Assembly: GCA_034431315.1 (NCBI GenBank)
Contig: DAOUDK010000014.1
Location: forward strand, 7,053-71,052
Direction: 5' to 3'
From: JAUWOY01 sp034431315
Lineage (GTDB): Bacteria > Chloroflexota > Anaerolineae > VGOG01
Length of the DNA: 64,000 nucleotides
Numbering within the stretch: the stretch's first letter is position 1; every line of letters begins with the position of its first letter. Positions 16,118 to 24,110 of the stretch are shown in pieces. The notes beneath the pieces were generated by a model. That model was not told the DNA's origin. It saw only the letters and a program-made list of their open reading frames with translations, and made no database searches. Position numbers and translations under genes: made by a program.

Positions 16118-16764
16118 GCTTTGTCTTTCTCTTCACCCTCGCTAACACCTGTACTCGCCAGGCGGCCTGTGGATCGCCTTCTCTTCAGGGCTACCTGGGC
16201 GTACCGGGCGTAGGGAGACAGGGGCCAGGCGTCAATGGTCTTGTTGAACTCGCCCACGGCCCGGCTTTCCCTGCCCACCCGCATGTAGGCCACTCCCAGG
16301 TTGTAGTGGCAGGCGGATTCGTACTTGGGTTGCAGGTGTTCCCCCCCTTTCTCCAGAACTCCCTCCAGAATGCGGACAGCCTCCTCCAGGGCTCCCACCC
16401 GCACCAGCACAGCGCCGTAGCTAATGAGGGCCATGAGACGGACGGGGAAGTCAGGCCCCAATCTTATAGCCAGCCGGTAAACAGACAGGGCCGGCTGGTG
16501 GCGTCCCCTGGAAGAGAGCAGATTCCCCAGGTCAATCAACACCCGGCAGCGCATGGCTATCACATAGAGGAGGAGCAAAAAGAGGGCGGGATTCAGGTTG
16601 AGGCCAGTCAACAGGGATGCCCCGATGCTCAAGCTGGTGAGAACCAACACCTCCACGGCAAGCTGAAGGGAAGGCCTTTCCTTTCTCAGTATAGGCAGGC
16701 CACCGAAGACCAGGATAAACAGCAAAGCTACCAGAATAGTGAGTAAATGTGGGTTCATATCCAT
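16114..16764 (-). CDS. Membrane TPR-repeat protein
   Basis: 216 residues from ATG 16,764 (an ATG two codons later has AAGGA better placed, 214 residues). Three N-terminal hydrophobic segments (LLTILVALLFILVFGGLPIL, LAVEVLVLTSLSIGASLLTGL, LNPALFLLLLYVIAM) precede three TPR-like units (ALSVYRLAIRLGPDFPVRLM, EAVRILEGVLEKGG, CHYNLGVAYMRVGRESRAVG). TPRs usually bind partner proteins, so this could be a membrane scaffold for the ArsA pair encoded directly upstream on the same strand; that is inference. A G/C-run palindrome separates it from the ArsA gene. Confidence 0.72.
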   Translation of the reverse strand: MDMNPHLLTILVALLFILVFGGLPILRKERPSLQLAVEVLVLTSLSIGASLLTGLNLNPALFLLLLYVIAMRCRVLIDLGNLLSSRGRHQPALSVYRLAIRLGPDFPVRLMALISYGAVLVRVGALEEAVRILEGVLEKGGEHLQPKYESACHYNLGVAYMRVGRESRAVGEFNKTIDAWPLSPYARYAQVALKRRRSTGRLASTGVSEGEEKDKA

Positions 16765-16776
16765 CCTTAAAATCAA

Positions 16777-16839
16777 GCCCCTGCCTCCCCCCTTCATCCC
16801 CCCCCCAAAGTTGGGGGGAAAGAGGGGGGGGGCAGGGGC
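16777..16839. repeat. G/C-run palindrome between TPR gene and ArsA gene
   Basis: Outer arms CCCCTGCCTCCCCCC and its near complement, inner CCCCAAAGTTGGGG. Shares its core with the element inside the metallophosphoesterase gene at 4,211. As RNA it would form a very stable hairpin in the intercistronic region. Confidence 0.7.
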
Positions 16840-16861
16840 TTCTTCGCTGGAATCGCCCCCC

Positions 16862-17833
16862 TCAGCCAAACATGGCCTGAGCCGTGCGCTCCAGCATTTC
16901 GATGCCCCGCACCTCTGTCTCAAAGAGGGGGACAATGGCCCGCACATCGGGGAAGCTGCGCCAGATTTCCTCCATGTAGCCATCCTGCATGGCGATGCGG
17001 TTGAGCACGAAGGCGGGTGCATCTTTCCCCACTGCCTCTTTGTCAATCACCAGGTTCACTATGACGCCGCCCACAGGGATACCGAAGTCGTGGAACCAAC
17101 CGATGAAGCGTTTGACGACGGCGATGGGCAGCGCCTCTGGCAGAGTAATGAAAAAGAAGGCGGTCTTTTCCTCGTCGGTGAGCAACTCCTTGGCCCGTTC
17201 CATCCGCTCGCGGAAGCTGATCAGGTAGTCCATCAGAGGGTCCTTCTCTTTTTTCTTGCTGTAGGATAGGAGCTCCCTCAGCGACTTGGCCTCCTCACGA
17301 CTCTGCATCATCTTGTTCACCCACATGCCGTACACGCTGGACATACCCAACAGGCGGCGGGCGTTGGCCGTGGGAGCGGTGTCGAAGACGAGGGCCTCGT
17401 ATTGGTCCTCGAACATGAGGTCAATCATGTTCTCGAACATGGCCGACTCTTCGAAGGCCGGGTTCATGGTGGCCGATTCTACAAACTCGTCGGCCTTGGT
17501 CTTGATGTCGGCGTATTTGAGGAACCATTGGATCTTCTGGGTTAGTTCTACCTTTGATTTCTCAATGGTATCTTTGGTGTCAATCTCGTAGGCCAGCAGG
17601 TTTGGCGCTCCCTGCACTGGCGTTGGTGCGCCGTAAACGTCCTGGCCGAGCAGGCTGCTGAGGGAGTGCACCGGGTTGGTCGAGGCCAGCAGCGTGCGCT
17701 TGCCTTGGTTGGCGATCCACAGCGCGGCCGCGCCGGCCATGACGGTCTTCCCCACGCCTCCCTTGCCGCCGAAGAAGAGGTACTTCATCCGAGGGTGTTC
17801 GAGCAGGAATTGGCTGGTCGTTTTCTGGATCAT
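16862..17833 (-). CDS. ArsA/Get3-type ATPase with Asn in switch I
   Basis: 323 residues. The deviant P-loop GGKGGVGKT (22-30) is that of ArsA/Get3/MinD ATPases. Switch I, usually STDPAH with the water-activating Asp, here reads STNPVH with Asn at 53; in yeast Get3 the equivalent Asp-to-Asn change abolishes ATP hydrolysis. Switch II region VFDTAPTANARRLL keeps DTAP but lacks the GHTLR of classical ArsA. There are no ArsB/ArsD genes and no metal-binding Cys pattern, so arsenite pumping is unlikely. The ATG overlaps the stop of the other ArsA gene by four bases, with GGAGG inside its last codons, so the pair is coupled and may form a heterodimer with one weak site. Confidence 0.87.
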   Translation of the reverse strand: MIQKTTSQFLLEHPRMKYLFFGGKGGVGKTVMAGAAALWIANQGKRTLLASTNPVHSLSSLLGQDVYGAPTPVQGAPNLLAYEIDTKDTIEKSKVELTQKIQWFLKYADIKTKADEFVESATMNPAFEESAMFENMIDLMFEDQYEALVFDTAPTANARRLLGMSSVYGMWVNKMMQSREEAKSLRELLSYSKKKEKDPLMDYLISFRERMERAKELLTDEEKTAFFFITLPEALPIAVVKRFIGWFHDFGIPVGGVIVNLVIDKEAVGKDAPAFVLNRIAMQDGYMEEIWRSFPDVRAIVPLFETEVRGIEMLERTAQAMFG

Positions 17834-18810
17834 GCCTCACCTCCAAACAGCGCGTCCGCCACCTTGCCGATCATTTCCAGGCCGGTGATGTCCCGATCAA
17901 ACTCCTGCACGCTGGTCAGCACCTCGTCGCCGAAGGTGTCGCCTATCCTATCAATGTACTTCTCTTGCATCTCGATGCGGTTGCGCAGGTACTCTGGGAT
18001 GTTCTGCTGGGCCAGTTCTGGCGGGATGATGCGATTTACGATGTAGCCGGAGATGGGTACGTCGTACTTGGCGAACAGTTTCGCCGCCTTGAGCGTATCC
18101 AGGATGATCATCTCCTCCGGCGTGATGACGAAGAAAAAGGCGGTCTTCTCGCGGTCGGTGAGGATGCTGGAGGAGGTGTTGATGCGTTCTTTGATGTATA
18201 GCAGTTCGGTGAGAATCTGGTCCTCCTCTGTCTCCTTCTTACGCTCCAGCATGGCCGCCACTTGTGCGTATTCCGCCATCTCCTCGCGCAGTGCGGTGAT
18301 CTTGTCAATCCATTGGTCGTAGACGCTGGCCATGCTCAAATAGTAGAGCGCGTGGCCCAGGGGCACCAGGTCGTAGATGTAGTAGTCGTACTCCTTGCCG
18401 ACGACGATGTCCACCACGGCGTCGAAGATGGCGCTCTCTTCCATCGCCGGCTCAGCCGCGGCGGCCTGGATGTAGCTCTCGATCTCCTCCGGTATCTCAT
18501 CCAGGCCATACATGTCGCGGATCTTCTGGCGTATCTCTTCTTGGTACTCGTGGATGTGCCGGTCGGCGTCAATCTCCTGAGCGTAGAGGTTGGGCATGAT
18601 TTCTACTGCCCCTTTGCCGAAGATGTCCTGCTCGAAGATGTCGGAGAGGGACGCCTGGGGGTCCACCGAGAAGACCAGAACCTTGTAGCCCTGCTTCGCC
18701 AGCCAGTAGGCAGTGGCGGCGGAGAAAGTGGTCTTGCCCAATCCGCCCTTGCCGCCATACTCGATGTAGCGGCGGTTGGGGTGCTCACGAAAGATTTGTG
18801 CGAGTGACAA
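17830..18810 (-). CDS. ArsA/Get3-type ATPase with complete switch I
   Basis: 326 residues from a TTG start (18,810) with AAAGGAGG five bases upstream; no ATG fits. P-loop GGKGGLGKTT (19-28). Switch I SVDPQASLSD keeps the Asp (residue 50) absent from its partner. The region after strand 5 reads YIYDLVPLGHALYYL, so the DTAP motif has become DLVP. C-terminal helices with a charged coil (LREEMAEYAQVAAMLERKKE) may hold the client-binding surface. Arsenic resistance is unlikely in this setting. It sits in the middle of a six-gene minus-strand cluster: cstA, two small proteins, this gene, the Asn-variant ATPase, and the TPR membrane protein. Confidence 0.87.
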   Translation of the reverse strand: MSLAQIFREHPNRRYIEYGGKGGLGKTTFSAATAYWLAKQGYKVLVFSVDPQASLSDIFEQDIFGKGAVEIMPNLYAQEIDADRHIHEYQEEIRQKIRDMYGLDEIPEEIESYIQAAAAEPAMEESAIFDAVVDIVVGKEYDYYIYDLVPLGHALYYLSMASVYDQWIDKITALREEMAEYAQVAAMLERKKETEEDQILTELLYIKERINTSSSILTDREKTAFFFVITPEEMIILDTLKAAKLFAKYDVPISGYIVNRIIPPELAQQNIPEYLRNRIEMQEKYIDRIGDTFGDEVLTSVQEFDRDITGLEMIGKVADALFGGEA

Positions 18811-18821
18811 TGTTGCCTCCT

Positions 18822-19103
18822 TTATGCCAGTGCATCAGTCAGGTCGCGCTCGCGCAGCATGCGCCGTTTCCAGGTGCTGATCTGTGGCACCACGTAGGGC
18901 AGCAGGCGCAGCGAGTAGTAGGGCGGCAGGATGGGGATGCCCAGCAGGTCGCCCATTGTGATGAGGATGAACAGGTGCTCCATGCTGCCACGGGTCTTGA
19001 GCGCGAAGCGGGTCATATCGTGGCCGGCCATGCCGTAGAGGAATTCCTTGGCCGAGCGACCCCATCGCTTCAGCGCGCTTTCTTGCTTTTCTTCTTCGCT
19101 CAT
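18822..19103 (-). CDS. Small protein, paralogue of its upstream neighbour (ArsA-associated)
   Basis: 93 residues, GGAGG four bases before the ATG. Charged N-terminus, then FILITMGDLLGIPILPPYY and LRLLPYVVP: a hydrophobic, proline-broken stretch that looks like a re-entrant or amphipathic membrane segment, then basic WKRRMLRERD. The 97-residue protein next upstream shares almost the whole block. I do not recognise the family. Lies 11 bases before the TTG-started ArsA gene. Because Get3-type ATPases handle hydrophobic membrane segments, this may be a membrane receptor or client, which is inference. Confidence 0.75.
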   Translation of the reverse strand: MSEEEKQESALKRWGRSAKEFLYGMAGHDMTRFALKTRGSMEHLFILITMGDLLGIPILPPYYSLRLLPYVVPQISTWKRRMLRERDLTDALA

Positions 19104-19132
19104 TCTACCTCCATTGGGTTCAGGGGTGTGTC

Positions 19133-19426
19133 TTAACCTATTCCTTCAATCAAACCAGTCAGGTCGGTCCAGTCGCGCTCGCGCAGCAAACTTCGCTTCC
19201 AGCGGTTGATTGTAGGGACGACGTAGGGTAGCAGGCGCAGGGTGTAATAGGGCGGCAGGATGGGCAAGCCGACGAGGTCGCCAAAGGTAATGAGGACGAA
19301 CAATCGTTCGACCGCCCCGCGCTCACGCTGCATGCCGCGCACCCATTCGAAGATGGTCATGCCGTAGAAGATCTCACCCAGGGCATGGCATACTTGGCCT
19401 ATCTTGTCCCGTATATCTTCTCGCAT
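19133..19426 (-). CDS. Small protein, first of the paralogous pair
   Basis: 97 residues from ATG 19,426. The frame is open further up (ATG at 19,444) but no start has a strong ribosome site, so the start is uncertain. Core LFVLITFGDLVGLPILPPYY-TLRLLPYVVP-TINRWKRSLLRERD matches the downstream 93-residue protein nearly position for position; the N-termini differ (here KIGQVCHALGEIFYGMTIFE). Separated from cstA by 160 bases containing a perfect 11-base-stem hairpin. Function unknown. Confidence 0.7.
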   Translation of the reverse strand: MREDIRDKIGQVCHALGEIFYGMTIFEWVRGMQRERGAVERLFVLITFGDLVGLPILPPYYTLRLLPYVVPTINRWKRSLLRERDWTDLTGLIEGIG

Positions 19427-19535
19427 GGGCGTTCTTGTCCCACACATTACAACGGACAGAGAAAGGAACGGAGACGGAAGACCGCCTTCCACGAGTGCTA
19501 TCCGCTTCTTTCCCTGTCCGATGTTTTGTCATTGG

Positions 19536-19563
19536 CTGGGAGGGTTGGGGGCAACCCTCCCAG
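19536..19563. terminator. Hairpin after cstA
   Basis: CTGGGAGGGTT-gggggc-AACCCTCCCAG, a perfect 11-base stem, 25 bases past the cstA stop. No T-run follows, so it may be an attenuating or 3'-protecting hairpin rather than a full terminator; read-through would connect cstA with the ArsA cluster. Confidence 0.6.
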
Positions 19564-19587
19564 CATACATTAGCGCGATTACGCGGC

Positions 19588-21294
19588 CTAGGCAGTCTTT
19601 TTCGCCGGCTTGCCGAGCGCCTTCCAGCCGTCTGCGACGAGGAACAACGCCGCCACTACCAGCACCAGAGCGATGACGCCGACGAGGATAGAGGCGATGG
19701 ATACCTGAGTCGTCGTGGCGGCTGGTAGTTTCTTGAAGAAGTTGACGTAGGCCAGGTAGAGCAGGGCGGCGATGGTGGTGACGATCATGAAGAACGAGGG
19801 GTAGAGTGCCCAGGTGTTCTTTCTACCCTCCGCCTTCAGCCACAGCGAGATCAGCAGCAGGGCCAGGCCAGCCATCAACTGGTTAGCAGCGCCGAAGGCC
19901 GCCCAGATGGCCAGCCAGGGGATGATCCAGACGAAGAGCAGCGTCAGGAGCAGGGCCACGATGCTGCCCACGTGGACGTTCTTCATCACTGGCACGGCGT
20001 CGCCCACCAGTTCCGCGCTGGCCACGCGCATGAAGCGCACCACCAGTTGCATGATGGTAATCGCCATGATGACCAGGAAGACCGAACCGTAGGCCACGCC
20101 GAAGTCCAGGGGGACGCCGATGCGGTTCAGGAAATTAGCCAATCCCCCGGCGAAGATCGCCAGCGCTTTGCCCGCGCCGCCGGCGTCCAGATACCCCTGC
20201 CAACCTCCGAGAGCGACGGTGGCAGTCAGGAAGGCGATGACGGCGAACGCCATCTCCATGAACATAGCGCCGCCGCCCACCGGCAGAGCGTCGGTCTCCT
20301 TCTCCAATTGTCGCGCCGTGCCGGAGGTGGAGACCAGGCTGTGCCAGCCGGAGATTGCGCCGCAGGCGATGGTGACGAAGAGCATTGGCCACAGTGGGCC
20401 GCTGGCGGTGGTGAAGGTGGTGAAGGCTGGGAAGTCGCCCATCCCTGGGTGCCAGATCAGCAAGCCGATCACGCCGCCCACCATCCCCAGCGAGACGATC
20501 CAGAAGGAGATGTAGTTGACCGGCTGGGCAAAGGACCAGATGGGAAGCACCGCGCCCAAGTAGCAGAAAATTATCATGAGCAGGGTGCCGAAGACCTGGG
20601 CTTGCGTGTTACCCAGTAAGATGGTGGGGGAATCGGGGAGGCCGTAAAGGCCTGAGAAGATGTTGGACATGAAGTCCAGGGTGCTGATCCAGATGCCCAC
20701 GAAGGTGAGCCCTACGGTGACGACGGTGGTGAGGACGATGTCCTTCTTCCACTTGTAGGTCATCTGGCCAGCCAGGACGCCCATCAGAACCACGGCGATC
20801 ATGCCGAAGGGCACCTTGGGGTTGACCATCAGCGTCTTCCCCACGGCGTTGCCGAAGGCGCCCATGATCAGCAGCAGGTAGAAGTAGATGAAGATCATGA
20901 GGATGTTGCGCGCGCGGGGTGAGATGAGCTTGTAACTCAGTGCGCCCAGCGTGTCCCCATCGCGGCGCACGCCCATGATCATAGCGCCGTAGTCCTGCAC
21001 CCAACCGATGAAGAAGGTGCCCAGGATGATCCAGATCAGCGCCGGCAGCCAGCCCCACTGCACGGCGATGATAGGGCCGGTCAGGGGAGCCAGGGCAGCG
21101 ACGGACTTGAACTGGTAGCCGAAGAGCACGTTGCGGCTGGCCGGAGTGAAGTCCACGCCGTCCATGTACATCTTGGCTGGCGTCGCCTTCTTCGGGTCGG
21201 GCTGGACGATGTCCCGGTCAATGCGCCGGGCATACCAGCCATAACCGATGCCGATGCCCAGGGCACCCAGGATCAGAACGAAAATCGAATTCAT
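19588..21294 (-). CDS. cstA: Carbon starvation protein CstA-family transporter
   Basis: 568 residues from ATG 21,294, with AGGAGG 8 bases upstream; an ATG 13 codons earlier lacks such a site. At least 14 hydrophobic helices. Family blocks: DGVDFTPASRNVLFGYQFKS near residue 45, ALAPLTGPIIAVQWGWLP, ILGTFFIGWVQDYGAMIMG, SGWHSLVSTSGTARQLEKE, and AFGAANQLMAGLALL. CstA proteins import pyruvate or peptides during carbon limitation. A promoter lies 250 bases upstream, leaving a 240-base leader long enough for RNA-level control. It is followed by the two small proteins and the ArsA pair on the same strand. Confidence 0.92.
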   Translation of the reverse strand: MNSIFVLILGALGIGIGYGWYARRIDRDIVQPDPKKATPAKMYMDGVDFTPASRNVLFGYQFKSVAALAPLTGPIIAVQWGWLPALIWIILGTFFIGWVQDYGAMIMGVRRDGDTLGALSYKLISPRARNILMIFIYFYLLLIMGAFGNAVGKTLMVNPKVPFGMIAVVLMGVLAGQMTYKWKKDIVLTTVVTVGLTFVGIWISTLDFMSNIFSGLYGLPDSPTILLGNTQAQVFGTLLMIIFCYLGAVLPIWSFAQPVNYISFWIVSLGMVGGVIGLLIWHPGMGDFPAFTTFTTASGPLWPMLFVTIACGAISGWHSLVSTSGTARQLEKETDALPVGGGAMFMEMAFAVIAFLTATVALGGWQGYLDAGGAGKALAIFAGGLANFLNRIGVPLDFGVAYGSVFLVIMAITIMQLVVRFMRVASAELVGDAVPVMKNVHVGSIVALLLTLLFVWIIPWLAIWAAFGAANQLMAGLALLLISLWLKAEGRKNTWALYPSFFMIVTTIAALLYLAYVNFFKKLPAATTTQVSIASILVGVIALVLVVAALFLVADGWKALGKPAKKTA

Positions 21295-21544
21295 CTTTTT
21301 TGCCTCCTGTTTTTGGTGAGAATGGGTGTTCAACCCCGACGGTTGAACGATGACTTAACCTCTGCAAACCATTTGAAAAAGTTACTCGTCGCCCTCGACC
21401 ACCCCCTTTCCTCATACTCACTCGTCTTCCCCCGGATAACAGATGCAGGTCAATAATAAGTGGGGGAAGCAACGGCTTTTACGTTAGCTAACCACTTACA
21501 TTCACTTCACGGGGAGGCACCTTAGTTGTTAATGAATGCCGATA

Positions 21545-21573
21545 ATTATATCGCCAAAATCAGCAGAAGTCAA
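21545..21573 (-). promoter_or_regulatory. Sigma-70 promoter of cstA
   Basis: Minus strand TTGACT (21,573-21,568), 17-base spacer, perfect TATAAT (21,550-21,545). Confidence 0.8.
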
Positions 21574-21674
21574 ATCACATTATCAGAAGTCGGTTCGAAC
21601 TAACGCTCGGACGCAAGCGTACGTCTTGCCAAAGCGCCAACCACGTTTATTATAACACCGAGTCTGTCCTGAAG

Positions 21675-21703
21675 TTGCATTTAATTCAAGCATGGGTTAT
21701 AAT
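21675..21703 (+). promoter_or_regulatory. Sigma-70 promoter of the trmI operon
   Basis: TTGCAT (21,675-21,680), 17-base spacer, TATAAT (21,698-21,703), 42 bases before the start codon. Confidence 0.75.
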
Positions 21704-21744
21704 GGTATGCGTGGAGCAATGTTTCCTTTGCCAGGAGGCGGACA

Positions 21745-22566
21745 GTGAAGGTAGCCAGGGAGAACGACCTGGTGTTCTTGATGGGCAAAGATAGGAAGAG
21801 CTTTATCGTGCGCCTGGAGCCGGGCGCCGAGTTGCACACTCACAGGGGGGTGATAAGGCACGATGATCTCATCGGTCAACCGTTGGGCCGAGAAGTGCAG
21901 TCCCACCTGGGCTATCCCTTTCTCGTCCTGGAGCCCTCTATCCATGATCTGATCCTGGACCTCAAGCGCACTACCCAGATCATGTATCCCAAGGACATCG
22001 GCTACCTCCTGCTGAAGATGAACGTGGGGCCTGGCAGCAGGGTGGTGGAGGCCGGCGCCGGCAGCGGCGGCCTCACCCTGGCCCTGGCCCGGGCGGTGAT
22101 GCCCACGGGCCGGGTCTACTCCTACGAGGTGAGGCCCGACGTGTTGAATCTGGCCACCAAAAACCTGGAGAAGCTGGGCCTGCTCCCCTTTGTGGAGCTG
22201 AAGGAGCGGGATATCGAGGAAGGGTTCGACGAGGTGGACGTTGACGCTCTTTTTCTCGACCTGCGCAACCCCTGGGAGTATCTGGCCCAGGCCCACGCGG
22301 CTCTCAAGGGCGGCGGTTTCTTTGGCGCCACCTTGCCTACCACCAACCAGGTGGTGCGGCTGATCAGGGCCCTGCCGGAGTACGGCTTCTCCGCTGTCGA
22401 GGTCGAGGAGCTGCTGCTGCGTCCCTACAAGGCCGTCCCAGCTCGCCTGCGGCCTATGGATCGGATGGTGGCCCACACGGGCTATCTCATTTTTGCTCGC
22501 AGGATAGAACGGGAAACTGACACTTTGGCTGCCCCTGAAGAGGGCAGCTTGTCAAGAAGCGATTGA
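21745..22566 (+). CDS. trmI: tRNA (adenine-58-N1)-methyltransferase TrmI
   Basis: 273 residues from GTG 21,745, AGGAGG six bases upstream. The N-terminal small beta domain (LMGKDRKSFIVRLEPG, ELHTHRGVIRHDDLIG) and the middle IMYPKDIGYLLLKMNVGPGS are the TrmI hallmarks. The SAM-binding motif I is VVEAGAGSGGLTLALA, the acidic end of strand 2 is YEVRPD, and LDLRNPWEY is the DxPxPW-like catalytic stretch (LRN in place of LPE). It methylates A58 in the T-loop of tRNA using SAM. First gene of a plus-strand operon with DUF211, a VIT1-like transporter and a TPR/zinc-ribbon protein. Confidence 0.9.
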   Translation: MKVARENDLVFLMGKDRKSFIVRLEPGAELHTHRGVIRHDDLIGQPLGREVQSHLGYPFLVLEPSIHDLILDLKRTTQIMYPKDIGYLLLKMNVGPGSRVVEAGAGSGGLTLALARAVMPTGRVYSYEVRPDVLNLATKNLEKLGLLPFVELKERDIEEGFDEVDVDALFLDLRNPWEYLAQAHAALKGGGFFGATLPTTNQVVRLIRALPEYGFSAVEVEELLLRPYKAVPARLRPMDRMVAHTGYLIFARRIERETDTLAAPEEGSLSRSD

Positions 22567-22593
22567 TCAAGAGAAGGAGGAGAGCGAAACAGA

Positions 22594-22881
22594 ATGGGTA
22601 AGGTCAGACGGTTGGTGCTGGATGTTTTGAAGCCCCTTGAGCCCACTATCATTGAGCTGGCGCAGCAGTTGAGCGCGCTCTCAGGGGTGGAGGCGGTCAA
22701 CATCAGCATCTACGAGATTGACCGCAAGGTGGAGAATGCCAAGATCACTATCGAGGGAAGCGATCTCTCTTACGAGAGCGTAGAACGGGTGATCGAGGAG
22801 AACGGCGGCACGGTGCACTCCATTGACGAGGTGGTGGCGGGCAAGATGATCATCGAGGATGCGGAGACACTGCAAGATTAA
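22594..22881 (+). CDS. DUF211 family protein
   Basis: 95 residues, full length for the family (PF02680-type), which is mostly archaeal. Recognised from KVRRLVLDVLKPLEPTIIEL, SGVEAVNISIYEIDRKVENA and the C-terminal GTVHSIDEVVAG. The fold is a ferredoxin-like ring-former; structures of relatives show metal-dependent oligomers, function unknown. GAGAAGGAGG lies upstream of the ATG. It starts 27 bases after trmI and ends 10 bases before a VIT1/CCC1-type metal transporter; a DUF211-VIT1 pairing suggests a role in iron or manganese handling, as inference. Confidence 0.85.
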   Translation: MGKVRRLVLDVLKPLEPTIIELAQQLSALSGVEAVNISIYEIDRKVENAKITIEGSDLSYESVERVIEENGGTVHSIDEVVAGKMIIEDAETLQD

Positions 22882-22891
22882 GAGACCATAG

Positions 22892-23485
22892 ATGGGATTT
22901 TTTGCTCGCAAACTGCACGAGCTCAAGGAATACAACGACATCGCCAGCATAAGTGAGATCGCCCGGCGCTACTTCGCCATGAACGCCTTCGACGGGGTAC
23001 TGACCATCATCGGCGTCCTGATGGGTAACTACGCCGCCCACGTGCGCGACGCCAAGGTCGTCATCGTCACGGGCTTTTCTACCTGTATGGCCATGGGGAT
23101 TTCGGGTCTGTGGGGGGCTTACATGACGGAGTCCGCCGAGCGGAAGAGGGACCTGAGCGATCTGGAGAACCACACCTTGACGGATCTCAGTAATACCAAG
23201 ATCGGTCGGGCCTCGCGGGTAGCGGTGGTCGTGGTGGCCCTGGTAGACGGGCTGGCCCCGTTCCTCTCCGCGCTGGTGGTGCTCCTCCCCTTTTTCTTCA
23301 GTGGCCTGCTGGGCGACATCGCCCTAAGTTACTATGCCTCCCTGGGCATGGCCCTGGTGGTACTTTTTGCGCTGGGAGCTTTTTTGGGGAAGGTGTCCAA
23401 GGAGAACCTGATCATCTCAGGGTTGAAGATGATAGGGGCGGGGCTGGTTTCCATCTTGTTGAGCTACTTCTTGGGTGCTGAATAA
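22892..23485 (+). CDS. VIT1/CCC1-family iron/manganese transporter
   Basis: 197 residues. Contains FAMNAFDGVLTIIGVLMGNY, the first helix block of the VIT1/CCC1 family (FGANDGLVSNLGLV-like, with D in mid-helix), then a second helix with GISGLWGAYMTESAER, whose Glu lies in the metal pathway, and three C-terminal helices. The family moves Fe2+ or Mn2+ by proton antiport. The start has only a weak ribosome site, but it lies 10 bases after DUF211, so coupling is likely. Slightly short for the family because the cytoplasmic metal-binding domain is reduced. Confidence 0.8.
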   Translation: MGFFARKLHELKEYNDIASISEIARRYFAMNAFDGVLTIIGVLMGNYAAHVRDAKVVIVTGFSTCMAMGISGLWGAYMTESAERKRDLSDLENHTLTDLSNTKIGRASRVAVVVVALVDGLAPFLSALVVLLPFFFSGLLGDIALSYYASLGMALVVLFALGAFLGKVSKENLIISGLKMIGAGLVSILLSYFLGAE

Positions 23486-23504
23486 ATAACACTGGGAGGG
23501 GAAG

Positions 23505-24110
23505 ATGCCGTTTCCACCGCGCAGACCCAGGCCCAGGGCTATGCCTAGGCCCCGTCAGATGTTGGCGAGGGCCAATCGTCTGTTTGATCAGGGCAAATTC
23601 GCCAAGGCAACTCCCATCTTTGAGCGATTGGCCGAAGGTGCTGCCGAGCGGGGGATGTTGAACCGAGCTGGTGACCTTTACTTGCAATCGGCGCGCTGTC
23701 ATCTGGAAATGGGGAAAGCCACCGTAGCCGTTGAGCGAGGGAAACACGCTCTGCGCCTCTTTGGCCGGGCGGGCCTGTTTGGCAAGATTGAGAGGCTCAT
23801 GCCCAGGATGGTGGAGGCTTTGCAGGAAAAGGGCTACCAGGCCGAGGCGGGAGCTCTACGGCAAGAAGTGGAGGCGCGTCTGGCTGAGGTTCCGCCTGAG
23901 CGACGGCAGCCGCCTGGAGCACGCCCCGCTGCATGGCCCTCTACTGCCAGGCCTGTCCTGAGCGTAGTCGAAGGGCCGCCGATGGCCCGCCGGGAATTGC
24001 CTGCCAAGTGTCCGGCCTGCGGCGCGCCTGTCAAGCCCGACGACGTAACCTGGCTCGACCCGCAGACCGCCGAGTGCCCGTATTGTGGCTCGGTTCTGAA
24101 AGCCACTTGA
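23505..24110 (+). CDS. TPR-like protein with C-terminal zinc ribbon
   Basis: 201 residues; GGGAGGGG precedes the ATG. Basic proline-rich N-terminus, then two TPR-like helical hairpins (MLARANRLFDQGKFAKATPI, LYLQSARCHLEMGKATVAVE), and a C-terminal zinc ribbon CPACGA...CPYCGS (~170-196). Between them, RPVLSVVEGPP at 23,951-23,977 is the translation of a dispersed element (CCTGAGCGTAGTCGAAGG), inserted in frame in the linker. Last gene of the trmI operon. Function unknown; the ribbon suggests binding of nucleic acid or protein. Confidence 0.75.
   Translation: MPFPPRRPRPRAMPRPRQMLARANRLFDQGKFAKATPIFERLAEGAAERGMLNRAGDLYLQSARCHLEMGKATVAVERGKHALRLFGRAGLFGKIERLMPRMVEALQEKGYQAEAGALRQEVEARLAEVPPERRQPPGARPAAWPSTARPVLSVVEGPPMARRELPAKCPACGAPVKPDDVTWLDPQTAECPYCGSVLKAT
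23951..23977. repeat. Dispersed element inside the TPR/zinc-ribbon gene
   Basis: Contains CCTGAGCGTAGTCGAAGG. Related copies: CTTCGACAGGCTCAGG at 55,631 (inside another gene) and CTTCGACGAGTTCAGG near 12,523 (between genes). Confidence 0.7.

Larger units (their letters stand above)
21295..21744. other. Divergent regulatory region, cstA / trmI
   Basis: 450 bases with no gene. It holds the cstA promoter (minus, 21,545-21,573), the trmI promoter (plus, 21,675-21,703), and a cstA leader of about 240 bases with a hairpin TTCAACC-GTCG-GGGTTGAA near 21,330-21,350. I recognise no known riboswitch. Confidence 0.6.

Noticed and set aside
16862..18810. Arsenite-pump ATPases
   Set aside because: No arsB, arsD, arsR or arsenate reductase and no metal-binding Cys triad; the Get3-like features fit better.
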